64,000 bases of DNA from contig NZ_CP073745.1 of assembly GCF_024397975.1 (NCBI RefSeq), positions 62,001 through 126,000 of the forward strand, written 5' to 3'. This stretch comes from Bacterioplanoides sp. SCSIO 12839. Lineage in GTDB: Bacteria; Pseudomonadota; Gammaproteobacteria; Pseudomonadales; Oceanobacteraceae. Under the pieces are notes generated by a model. That model made no database searches and was not told the origin of the DNA. It worked only from the letters and a program-made list of their open reading frames with translations. Below, piece after piece: positions 34,700-43,060 of the stretch. Numbering within the stretch: the stretch's first letter is position 1; every line of letters starts with the position of its first letter. Both the position numbers and the translations under genes were made by a program.

Positions 34700-35446
34700 T
34701 CAGGGTTTAATGCCCCGGTGCAGTGCGACAACACCGCTGGTCATATTGTGATAAGTACAGCGCACCAGACCGGCGTCTTCCATCATACCTTTCAGGGTTT
34801 CCTGATCCGGGTGCATACGGATGGATTCCGCCAGGTATTTATAACTCTCAGAGTCATTAGCCACGACCTTGCCCATAAACGGCAACGCGGTGAAGGAATA
34901 CAGGTCATAGGCTTTGCTCATCAGCGGGTTGGTTGGTTTGGAGAATTCCAGTACCAGTAAACGGCCGCCGGGCTTTAATACCCGAGCCATCGAGCGCAAG
35001 GCTTTGTCTTTGTCGGTGACATTACGCAGGCCAAAGGCAATGGTGATGACATCAAAAGTATCGTCTGCAAACGGCAGGCATTCGGCATTGGCCTGAACGT
35101 ATTCGATATTACCGACATAACCCTGATCTGTAAGGCGATCACGGCCGACATTCAGCATCGACGAGTTAATGTCAGCCAGCACCACACCGCCGGTTGGTCC
35201 AACAATTTTAGAGAACTTTTTGGTCAGGTCACCGGTACCACCGGCCAGGTCCAATACTTTATCGCCCGGGCGTACACCACTCATATCAATGGTGAAACGT
35301 TTCCACAAACGATGAACACCGAATGACATCAGGTCATTCATCACATCGTATTTTGCCGCCACCGAGTGAAAAACATCGGCCACCATGGCCTGCTTTTTTT
35401 CGGAATCAACGGTCTGATAACCAAAGTGTGTTTTATTGTCTGACAT
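34700..35446 (-). CDS. ubiE: Ubiquinone/menaquinone C-methyltransferase
   Basis: 248 residues. SAM-binding motif I is D-L-A-G-G-T-G-D near 67, with Y-D-V-M-N-D-L-M-S near 33 and F-G-L-R-N-V-T near 138 as UbiE signatures. It C-methylates the quinone ring using S-adenosylmethionine. First gene of the ubiE-ubiJ-ubiB operon; it diverges from the DUF1145 gene. Confidence 0.97.
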   Translation of the reverse strand: MSDNKTHFGYQTVDSEKKQAMVADVFHSVAAKYDVMNDLMSFGVHRLWKRFTIDMSGVRPGDKVLDLAGGTGDLTKKFSKIVGPTGGVVLADINSSMLNVGRDRLTDQGYVGNIEYVQANAECLPFADDTFDVITIAFGLRNVTDKDKALRSMARVLKPGGRLLVLEFSKPTNPLMSKAYDLYSFTALPFMGKVVANDSESYKYLAESIRMHPDQETLKGMMEDAGLVRCTYHNMTSGVVALHRGIKP

Positions 35447-35608
35447 GATGACCTTCTTGTTCGGGCCTGAGACTCGTGTTTATACGGGTCAGGAAATAAC
35501 GTTGCAGGCATTTTACCCAGCCACCAGGAGAATGTCTTGTGCTGAGTCAGGCGCTGACGGTAGGCTTAGCGGTAAAAATACTTAAAAGAACAACAAAAGG
35601 CTCTGTGT

Positions 35609-35866
35609 ATGATCATCATGAATAAAATCGCCATGCTTGTTTTCTGGTTGCTGGCTGTTATTGCCTGGCAACAAGGGTGGCAGGACTGGTTAGGCCTGTT
35701 GCCTACCATTGCGCTTGCGGTGGCGGGTATTCACGTACTGGAAGTGGCGTATTTCTGGTTTGCGCTGAAAAAGCGCAGTGATAAACCGGTTCTGGATGCG
35801 CTGCAGATATTAATTCACGGTATTTTCCATATGCAGCGTTTTATTAAGGCTGAAAGTGAAAACTGA
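35609..35866 (+). CDS. DUF1145 family small membrane protein
   Basis: 85 residues with two or three hydrophobic segments and the DUF1145 pattern G-I-H-V-L-E-V-A-Y-F (about 40-50) and H-G-I-F-H-M. Starts at 35609 or at the ATG 9 bases later. It is a single gene diverging from ubiE and closed by a bidirectional terminator. Function unknown; homologues occur as solitary genes across pseudomonad-like bacteria. Confidence 0.82.
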   Translation: MIIMNKIAMLVFWLLAVIAWQQGWQDWLGLLPTIALAVAGIHVLEVAYFWFALKKRSDKPVLDALQILIHGIFHMQRFIKAESEN

Positions 35867-35894
35867 TCGATTCGGTTAGAAGCAGAAGACTCTG

Positions 35895-35945
35895 GACATA
35901 AAAAAAACCGAAGCTGAGGGTACTCAACTTCGGTTTTTTTATGTC
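35895..35945. terminator. Bidirectional terminator between DUF1145 and tolC
   Basis: GACATAAAAAAAACCGAAG (35895-35913) pairs with CTTCGGTTTTTTTATGTC (35928-35945). The loop is about 14 bases, and the A/T runs give U-tracts both ways. Confidence 0.92.
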
Positions 35946-35977
35946 AGCAACGACTTCTTGGAACAGAAATAAAACCG

Positions 35978-37393
35978 TTAGCTTTGTGTTGTTGGCTGAC
36001 TTGCTGGTGCGGCTGCTGGACTTTGCGTTGCTGACGGGTCTTGAGTGGCCGACGGTGTTGCTTGTGGTGCCGGAGCAGGTTGAGCCAACCAACCATTCAA
36101 CATCTCAATGTCTTTAGGGTTCAGCGTGCCCGCATAAAACTTCAGATTCAGCAGGTTTTCAATGTAGTCGTAACGGGCATTGGCGTAATCACTCTGCGCA
36201 CGGAACAGATTACGCTGGGCATCCAGCACTTCCACAATATTACGGGTACCCACTTCATAACCGGTTTCAGTGGCTTCTAAAGCACTTTCTGCGGAAACAA
36301 TGGCCTGCTTACGGGCTTTCACATTCAGCACATCGGTTTTCACCAGGCGGAATAAACTACGGATGTTTTGTTTGACCGTACGGCGTTCATTTTCCAGCTG
36401 ATATTCCGACGCTGCAAACTGCTTAGCCGATTGTTTGCTTTGACTGTATAACGAGCCACCAGCCAGCAATGGTACCGATAACTGCACACCAATGGCGGTG
36501 GTTTCCTGATTGTAAGTATCGTCACCAGTGAATGATGGCTGATCACCGTCGGTGTAAGAAGCAATCAGATTAACCGATGGTAAGTGGTTGGAGCGTGTGG
36601 CGTTACGTTGCAAGCGAACCGCTTCTTTATTGGCTTCTGCCAGACGTAACCCCGCGTATTTGGCCATGCCAGACGCCAGCCATTCATCGGCGACGGCAGG
36701 CTGAGGCATCTCCATCGCCACATCGGCTCGTAGTGGTGTCACGGTATCAAAGTAATTACCGGTTAAGCGCTCCAGTGCTTCATAGCTGATATCCACATTG
36801 GCTTCCTGGCCCAGCAGGTTCACGTAACTTAAGTCATAACCGGCTTGTGCTTCGTGTACTTCGGTGATGGCAATCAAACCCACATCAAAACGTTGTTGGG
36901 TTTGCTCCAGAGAGCGTTTAACCGCTTTTTCTTCTGCTTGAGCAGCCGATAGATTGTCTTGTGAGCGCAAGACATTGAAGTAGGTTTGTGCACTGCGTAA
37001 CAGCAGTTGTTGCTCTGATAATTGCAGCTGATATTCCGCCACATCATCACCGGCAACGGCAGACTGATAGGTATACCAGCTGTTCAGGTTAAACAGTGCC
37101 TGCGATGCCTGCAGTTGCAATTGATTTTGGTCGTAGTTTCGTTCGGGTACGCTGCCGACTCCAGAAACATCAGACTCCACATCAATCTGAGTGACACTGT
37201 AGTTCAGGCTGGCCTGAGGTAATAAGCCACCACGAGCAGTGCCGACGTTATAACTGTTGGCTTCACGGTTGGCGCGAGCCACCGCAATTTCTGCGTCATT
37301 GCTGACCGCATATTGGTAAATGGTGCTAAGGTCGGCAGCTTGCGACAAGTTGCTGGCGATAATGGCAGCACTCAGAGTCAGGATTTTTTTCAT
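35978..37393 (-). CDS. tolC: TolC family outer-membrane efflux channel
   Basis: 471 residues. Signal peptide (1-19, ending S-Q-A), then two repeats of the outer-membrane efflux fold (about 25-215 and 225-425). The second repeat carries A-I-G-V-Q-L-S-V-P-L and the G-Y-E-V-G-T-R-N-I-V-E-V-L-D-A motif near 380. A low-complexity Pro/Ala/Thr/Gln tail (about 440-471) extends beyond the barrel. TolC forms the trimeric exit duct of type I secretion and multidrug pumps. It diverges from nudF, the usual TolC context in gammaproteobacteria. Confidence 0.94.
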   Translation of the reverse strand: MKKILTLSAAIIASNLSQAADLSTIYQYAVSNDAEIAVARANREANSYNVGTARGGLLPQASLNYSVTQIDVESDVSGVGSVPERNYDQNQLQLQASQALFNLNSWYTYQSAVAGDDVAEYQLQLSEQQLLLRSAQTYFNVLRSQDNLSAAQAEEKAVKRSLEQTQQRFDVGLIAITEVHEAQAGYDLSYVNLLGQEANVDISYEALERLTGNYFDTVTPLRADVAMEMPQPAVADEWLASGMAKYAGLRLAEANKEAVRLQRNATRSNHLPSVNLIASYTDGDQPSFTGDDTYNQETTAIGVQLSVPLLAGGSLYSQSKQSAKQFAASEYQLENERRTVKQNIRSLFRLVKTDVLNVKARKQAIVSAESALEATETGYEVGTRNIVEVLDAQRNLFRAQSDYANARYDYIENLLNLKFYAGTLNPKDIEMLNGWLAQPAPAPQATPSATQDPSATQSPAAAPASQPTTQS

Positions 37394-37564
37394 AAGGTCG
37401 GGCCTTTGGCATCCATGTAAAATAAAGTGGGCTGATTCTAACAGAATAAATAGGGCTCAAAATGCCTTTATTGTTCCAAATTTAAAGACAGACTGTGCAG
37501 TGACCAGGGCACTCTGCAGAAGTAATCTTTTCAACAATAAGAGTCAACAACGAGAGAGTAAAGC

Positions 37565-38212
37565 ATGACTGCAAGATCGGAAACCCCATTGTCTTCTGCG
37601 GTTTTACGCCGGGCCGAATTCAGTGCATCAGACGTTGAAGTCGTTCAGCAAGAACGCAGTTTTAATGGATTTTTTGCGATTGATACGGTGACGCTGAAAC
37701 ACAAACGCTTCGAACAGGGCTGGACGGAGGAATTCACCCGTGAATTGTTTGAGCGCGGTGAAGCCGTGTGTGTTTTGTTGTATGACCCTGACCGCGATTG
37801 TGTGGTGTTAGCCGAGCAGTTCCGTATTGGTGCTTTAAACGATGAACGTTCACCGTGGTTACTTGAGCTGGTGGCTGGCATGGTGGAGCCGGGCGAGTCG
37901 TATGTGGAGGTGGCTGAGCGTGAAACCCAGGAAGAAGCCGGTTGTGACTTTTACCAGCTCATACCCATTTGTAATTATTGGGTATCACCCGGCGGAACCA
38001 GTGAACGGGTGCAATTGTATTGTGGTCTGATCGACAGTGCCGGTGTAGGAGGAATTCATGGGCTGGAGCAGGAGAATGAAGACATTCGACTGCACACTCT
38101 GCACTTCGAACAGGCTTATGGTGCGATTGAAACCGGGGTGATTAACAATGCTGCTACCATTATGGCGCTGCAATGGTTGAAGATTCATCATGGCCAATAT
38201 TGCAAGCGTTAG
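37565..38212 (+). CDS. nudF: ADP-ribose pyrophosphatase
   Basis: 215 residues. The Nudix box is complete: G-M-V-E-P-G-E ... R-E-T-Q-E-E-A-G (about 99-121), with the extended N-terminal domain of NudF-type dimers. It cleaves ADP-ribose to AMP and ribose 5-phosphate. The tolC / nudF-DUF1249-cpdA-yqiA-parE order matches the E. coli locus. Start at ATG 37565 with GAGAG upstream. Confidence 0.95.
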   Translation: MTARSETPLSSAVLRRAEFSASDVEVVQQERSFNGFFAIDTVTLKHKRFEQGWTEEFTRELFERGEAVCVLLYDPDRDCVVLAEQFRIGALNDERSPWLLELVAGMVEPGESYVEVAERETQEEAGCDFYQLIPICNYWVSPGGTSERVQLYCGLIDSAGVGGIHGLEQENEDIRLHTLHFEQAYGAIETGVINNAATIMALQWLKIHHGQYCKR

Positions 38213-38321
38213 CGGGTGAATAGAAAACGCTTTGCTTAGTTGCTTTTATTATTTCCCATGGCCGTTGCTAATAACATTGGTTAGTCTGCGTGCTGTTTTA
38301 ACGATGGGTTTGGAGTTCTGA

Positions 38322-38783
38322 TTGCTGCGTAAAAAACGTTATGTGCCTGACCTGCAGGAGTTGTCATCGCTGGCCGAAAAAAACTACCTGCGCTTTTTTA
38401 AACTGTTCCCGCAGATGGAAGCAGGCAGTGAGCGCACCTTTATAATTCGTGGTTCGGGTGAGCATGAAGCACGGATCATTATCCGTGTCGAAGAAGTGCA
38501 CCCCTACACCACCATGTTAGAAATTATTCAACAGGGGTTGAGCCCGGAGTGGATTCAGCCGCCAAGAATGCAGGTACGTTTGTATCATGATGCCAACATG
38601 GCTGAAGTATTGAGTTACCAGAATCAGAAACGCTTTGAAGGACGTTATCAGTACCCGAACCCAACGATGCGCTTACCCGATGAAAAATTACAGTTAAACC
38701 GATTTCTGGCGGATTGGCTGGATCATTGCCTACACTATGGTCATGTGGATACGCCGTTTGCGTTTACCCCTGATCTGTCATGA
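38322..38783 (+). CDS. yqiB: DUF1249 family protein (YqiB-like)
   Basis: 153 residues beginning at a TTG (38322) with a GGAG site 9 bases upstream. Conserved marks of the family are N-Y-x-R-F near 21, R-L-Y-H-D-A-N-M-A-E-V near 85, and N-R-F-L-A-D-W-L near the end. Function unknown. It lies between nudF and cpdA, as yqiB does in E. coli. Confidence 0.9.
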   Translation: MLRKKRYVPDLQELSSLAEKNYLRFFKLFPQMEAGSERTFIIRGSGEHEARIIIRVEEVHPYTTMLEIIQQGLSPEWIQPPRMQVRLYHDANMAEVLSYQNQKRFEGRYQYPNPTMRLPDEKLQLNRFLADWLDHCLHYGHVDTPFAFTPDLS

Positions 38784-38819
38784 ATCTGGCGGTCAGCATG
38801 CTGATAACAGCCAGATTTC
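38783..38819 (+). terminator. Stem-loop after the DUF1249 gene
   Basis: AATCTGGC (38783-38790) pairs with GCCAGATT (38810-38817). Inside the loop is a perfect palindrome, TCAGCATGCTGA (38793-38804). The U-tract is short (TT), so termination strength is uncertain. Confidence 0.55.
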
Positions 38820-38936
38820 CGGGTAGTTTGTAAAACGCGGTAAAAAAACGTCGGCAGCACCACAAAAGTGTGAACCAGGTCTCAGTTGCCGGAGCTCTGG
38901 CTTAGCTAAAGTGGAATGTGCGAATAATAAGAGGGA

Positions 38937-39755
38937 GTGGGTACAGACGTGTTCTCACTGGAAGCGAATGATTCAGTTCATCTGGTTCAGATTACCGATA
39001 CACATCTGAATGAACCGGAAGATGGCCACCTGTTGGGGATGCAAACATTGCATAGCCTGCATTGTGTGCTGGATCGCGTGCGCATGGAGCAAAATCATAT
39101 TGATGCCTTATTGGTGACAGGTGACTTGTCACAAGACGGCTCAATGCAGTCCTATCGCCACTTACAGAAAGCACTCAGCGATTTTTCCTGTCCTTCCTTC
39201 TGGTTAGAAGGCAACCATGATAATCCGACCAATCTGGCTGAAGCAGATGCTGGCAATCATCACCTTGAGCGTGTTATTCGTACACGCCACTGGCAAATTA
39301 TCATGCTCAACTCACAGGTTGTGGGTAAGGTGTATGGTCGCCTGGATGAGCAGCAGCTTAAGCTATTAGACTCCGCACTCTCGGAGCAACCACAATTACA
39401 TACGCTGGTGTGTTTTCACCATCATCCGGTGGACATGGAGTGCGATTGGATCGATGGCATTGGTATCAGAAATGCCGATGATTTCTGGCAAGTCATCGAT
39501 CGTCATGACAACGTTCGTGCGGTACTTTGGGGGCATGTACATCAAAGCAGTGATCGTATGCGTGGCAATGTCAGACTGCTATCAACACCGTCAACCTGTG
39601 TTCAGTTTGAGCCGCATACTCAGGACTTTTCTGTTGATCGTCGGGCGCCGGGTTATCGCCAGTTAACACTCAATGCGGATGGCAGTATTGATACCACCGT
39701 CAGTCGTGTTGATGATATTGAGTTTGACGTGGATTATTCCGTTAAAGGCTACTAA
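38937..39755 (+). CDS. cpdA: 3',5'-cyclic-AMP phosphodiesterase CpdA
   Basis: 272 residues of the calcineurin-like metallophosphoesterase fold. Metal ligands lie in Q-I-T-D-T-H-L (about 18), V-T-G-D-L-S-Q-D-G (about 60), E-G-N-H-D (about 91), C-F-H-H-H-P (about 161) and W-G-H-V-H-Q (about 198). It hydrolyses cAMP. Start is uncertain: GTG at 38937 (ribosome site too close) or GTG at 38949, which suits the GAGGGAG better. The neighbours nudF and yqiA support the name. Confidence 0.92.
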   Translation: MGTDVFSLEANDSVHLVQITDTHLNEPEDGHLLGMQTLHSLHCVLDRVRMEQNHIDALLVTGDLSQDGSMQSYRHLQKALSDFSCPSFWLEGNHDNPTNLAEADAGNHHLERVIRTRHWQIIMLNSQVVGKVYGRLDEQQLKLLDSALSEQPQLHTLVCFHHHPVDMECDWIDGIGIRNADDFWQVIDRHDNVRAVLWGHVHQSSDRMRGNVRLLSTPSTCVQFEPHTQDFSVDRRAPGYRQLTLNADGSIDTTVSRVDDIEFDVDYSVKGY

Positions 39756-39780
39756 ACGGTTGCATACCTGAGGAATCCCC

Positions 39781-40371
39781 TTGAGCGCTTGTCTTTATTT
39801 GCACGGCTTCCTGAGCTCGCCACACTCTCAGAAAGCACAACAGCTGATGTCTTATTATCAGCAACATCGTCCTTCTGATGAGCTGGTTATCCCGGCATTA
39901 CCTTTTGAACCTGAGACGGCCATACAGTTGGCCGAAGACACCTTAACGCAACTGCAACAACGCCATAGCCAGGTGTACCTGATTGGCAGTTCTCTGGGCG
40001 GTTTTTATGCCACGTTCCTGGCTGAAAAATATCAGTTGCCAGCTGTTCTGGTGAACCCGGCGGTGAGGCCATTTGAATTATTCGCCGATTACCTCGGTCC
40101 GAATACCCACTTTTATACTGGCGAAGTTCATGAACTGACGATGACACACATCGCCCAGCTGCAGGCACTGAATATTGATCCGATTCAGCAGCCACAAAAT
40201 TTGCTGCTGTTATTACAAACCGGTGATGAAACACTGGACTATCGTCAGGCTGCTCAGCTGTATCGGGCTTGTCCTTCCTGGACGGAAGGCGGGGGCAATC
40301 ACAGCTTTGAGCAATTTATTGAACGTATGCCAACCGTGCTGGAGTTTATTCGCCAGCATTACGATGTGTGA
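39781..40371 (+). CDS. yqiA: Esterase YqiA
   Basis: 196 residues from a TTG start at 39781. It is an alpha/beta hydrolase with L-H-G-F-L-S-S-P near residue 8 (oxyanion loop), nucleophile elbow G-S-S-L-G-G near 64, a catalytic Asp in L-Q-T-G-D-E near 149 and the His in G-G-G-N-H-S-F near 175. E. coli YqiA is an esterase encoded between cpdA and parE, as here, except that an EAL gene now separates it from parE. Natural substrate unknown. Confidence 0.9.
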   Translation: MSACLYLHGFLSSPHSQKAQQLMSYYQQHRPSDELVIPALPFEPETAIQLAEDTLTQLQQRHSQVYLIGSSLGGFYATFLAEKYQLPAVLVNPAVRPFELFADYLGPNTHFYTGEVHELTMTHIAQLQALNIDPIQQPQNLLLLLQTGDETLDYRQAAQLYRACPSWTEGGGNHSFEQFIERMPTVLEFIRQHYDV

Positions 40372-40476
40372 TCAATCATTCTGTTATTACCAGATTATCT
40401 CGTACTTTAGTTTGACCATTATATTTTGTGGCTGTGCTAGCCTTGAATAACGGAGTTATTGGGCAGTTGTGTGCAA

Positions 40477-43005
40477 ATGGCAAGCAATCTAAAACGCATA
40501 TTTGCAGCGATGTTATTGCTGCTGCTTGGCATGCTGATTCATCACTACGTTGTGGTGATTGCAGACCCAACCGCCGCTGAAATAACAAACGATCATGAGG
40601 CAATTCATATAACCGAAGGTTACCTGGTCGATCCGGATCATTTATTAGCCTTGCCTGACGTACTTCAAGCCCCAGCCTTTATTGCGGATCGCTCTCTTGA
40701 GCAGGTGCCCTGGCGTTTTGGTCAGCAGGCGTATTGGTTGCGCCTGAAGGTTCGTAACACCAGTACCACCGATCAGTCATTGGTTGCTTATTTTTCCAAT
40801 CCGATGATTGAACAGCTGACGGTTTATCAGTCTGATTCTCGCCTCGATACGGCGAAAGCTTCCTGGCGAAAAACGGCACTGGGTTGGCAGTCGGTTGATT
40901 TGTCGGTGAAACAGCGAGCATTCCCGACTTACGACATTTATCTGCGAGCACATTCTGAGACTCATCTTGTCGTGCGCATTGCAACGGCTGGTATTGCCAA
41001 AACTCCGGTTCATCTCTACTCCAGCGAAGACTTCAATACGCTGACACAAATGACTTTTCTGTTGTGGGGGAGTTTTGTAGGAGTGTTGGTGGTGATGTCG
41101 TTATTTAATCTGGTGTTGTTTGCCGGATTAAAAGATGGCGTCTATCTGGTTTATGTCGGTTATATCGTGTCGGTATTGATGATGCTGGGTGTGGTGATGG
41201 GGTTTGGTCACTATATCTTTCCGGAAGCAGCGATGCGTTGGTTGCGCCTTCATATTGTGCCCATCAATTTGTCGGTGGTGATTTTTACTCTTTCGTTTGC
41301 CTTGTTATTTTTTGATGCTTCCGGGAAAAAAAGCCGGGTTACCCGATGGTGTATCCGTTATGCCCAATTACTGATCGCTCTGGCGGTTATTTTTCTGTTT
41401 GTTCCGGAATATCTGGCGGCACCGATTTTCTTTGCTGCACTGGCGTTTTTGTATCCGCTGATTGGGCTTTTTCTGTTCCAGCAATTCAAACTCAAGCAGC
41501 GCTGGGCTCGTTATTACATGCTGTCCTGGATTCCCTTGATTGCGGGAGGGGCGATTCAGCCAATGAGTTTGATTGGCACCATCGAAGGAACCTTTTTGAC
41601 CCTGCATGCCATGATGATTGGTGTGTCAATTGAAGTGGTGCTGATGGCGATGGGGCTTGCCAGACGGATGCAATATAAAAAAGAACAGGCGCTGTTTGAT
41701 GCCGTTCATTATCCGGGGACACAATTACCCAACGCGGCGTTGCTTGAAAGGCACACCAAAGAACTTATCAAAAACCAGCAGCGTTTTGCCATTTGCCTGA
41801 TCGAAGTTGCTGATTTCTCATCTCTGCAACCCTATATCAGCTCAACAGATACCAACGACCTGATGATTATGATCTCGCGGGTGGTGAACCGTGAATTAAT
41901 GTTCCAGCCGCAATTTCCGATATTGGAAGAAGGTGAGCATCAGGACCACAAGCTGGCCCAACTGAAAGACGGATTGCTTGCTGTGGTGCTGACGGAAGCC
42001 GCAGAAACTAACTCCGAACTGTTTGATACCATTCGCCAGCACCTCGATTCCGGTGCTCAGATTGGCGAGTTGTACATTGCGCTGGCGGTGAACTTTGGCG
42101 CTTCAGATTTTGATTATCACCACGATGAACAATCGCTGGATGTTTTAAAACAAGCACAACAAGCACTGGAACAAGCCAAATACACGTCATCCGGTATTGA
42201 ATTTTATCGCGCTGATCAGGCCTACAACTTTGCTCAACGTTTGTCGCTGGCGGCCAGTTTGCAGGCTGCGCTGCGCAACCATGAACTGGAGTTATACTAT
42301 CAGCCACAGATTAATCTGCAAACGGGGCGGGTTGATGGTTCCGAAGCCTTATTACGCTGGCATCATCACGAGCTGGGTTATGTGCCGCCGAATGAATTTA
42401 TTCCGTTGGCAGAAGATACCGGCATCGTGAATGAAATTACCCTGTGGGTGATTGAGCGCGCCTGCCAGGATCTGGAAATACTGAAAGCGCGTGGCTATTT
42501 ACAGCACAATGTCTCGGTCAATATCAGTGGCAAAGACATTGCTGAACCGAGCTTTCTCACAAATGTGCGGCGTATTCTCAGTCAATATTCGTTTCCGCTG
42601 AACAGTCTGACGTTTGAGTTGACGGAATCGGCGACGGTGCGAGATTTTCACCTGCTGACAGAGACGCTTGAGGCGCTGGCGGAGATCGGGGTTCAGATTG
42701 CAATTGACGATTATGGTACGGGGTATTCTTCGTTGTTTTATATTGCTGAGTTGCCCTTTACGGAACTGAAAATAGACAAAAGTTTTGTCTCCGACCTGGA
42801 TACTTCAGAGCGTCATCGCACCATTGTGAAAACCACTGTTGAGATGGCCAAAAGCATGGGCTTAAAAGTGGTCGCCGAAGGCATTGAGTCCGTCGCCATT
42901 GAGGCGCTTTTGCGAGAGTATGACTGCCACATCGCTCAGGGCTTTTATTACCAGAAGCCGATTCCTTTTGATCAGTATCTGCAGTGGCTTATAAAACAGT
43001 CATAA
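40477..43005 (+). CDS. 7TMR-DISM membrane protein with degenerate GGDEF and intact EAL
   Basis: 842 residues from the ATG at 40477; an upstream TTG (40459) is possible. A signal-anchor helix is followed by a periplasmic 7TMR-DISM extracellular domain (about 35-180), seven membrane helices (about 190-395), a GGDEF-like domain in which the active-site signature is replaced by L-K-D-G-L-L-A (about 497-503), and an EAL domain with E-A-L near 623, D-D-Y-G-T-G-Y and K-I-D-K-S. The GGDEF half should be inactive, while the EAL half looks able to hydrolyse c-di-GMP. The periplasmic domain probably senses a carbohydrate-like ligand. It lies between yqiA and parE. Confidence 0.9.
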   Translation: MASNLKRIFAAMLLLLLGMLIHHYVVVIADPTAAEITNDHEAIHITEGYLVDPDHLLALPDVLQAPAFIADRSLEQVPWRFGQQAYWLRLKVRNTSTTDQSLVAYFSNPMIEQLTVYQSDSRLDTAKASWRKTALGWQSVDLSVKQRAFPTYDIYLRAHSETHLVVRIATAGIAKTPVHLYSSEDFNTLTQMTFLLWGSFVGVLVVMSLFNLVLFAGLKDGVYLVYVGYIVSVLMMLGVVMGFGHYIFPEAAMRWLRLHIVPINLSVVIFTLSFALLFFDASGKKSRVTRWCIRYAQLLIALAVIFLFVPEYLAAPIFFAALAFLYPLIGLFLFQQFKLKQRWARYYMLSWIPLIAGGAIQPMSLIGTIEGTFLTLHAMMIGVSIEVVLMAMGLARRMQYKKEQALFDAVHYPGTQLPNAALLERHTKELIKNQQRFAICLIEVADFSSLQPYISSTDTNDLMIMISRVVNRELMFQPQFPILEEGEHQDHKLAQLKDGLLAVVLTEAAETNSELFDTIRQHLDSGAQIGELYIALAVNFGASDFDYHHDEQSLDVLKQAQQALEQAKYTSSGIEFYRADQAYNFAQRLSLAASLQAALRNHELELYYQPQINLQTGRVDGSEALLRWHHHELGYVPPNEFIPLAEDTGIVNEITLWVIERACQDLEILKARGYLQHNVSVNISGKDIAEPSFLTNVRRILSQYSFPLNSLTFELTESATVRDFHLLTETLEALAEIGVQIAIDDYGTGYSSLFYIAELPFTELKIDKSFVSDLDTSERHRTIVKTTVEMAKSMGLKVVAEGIESVAIEALLREYDCHIAQGFYYQKPIPFDQYLQWLIKQS

Positions 43006-43060
43006 TCACGGTTATACTGAGCGGCATTTCAGATTCAGCTAGCAAGAAACCAAACCCCTT

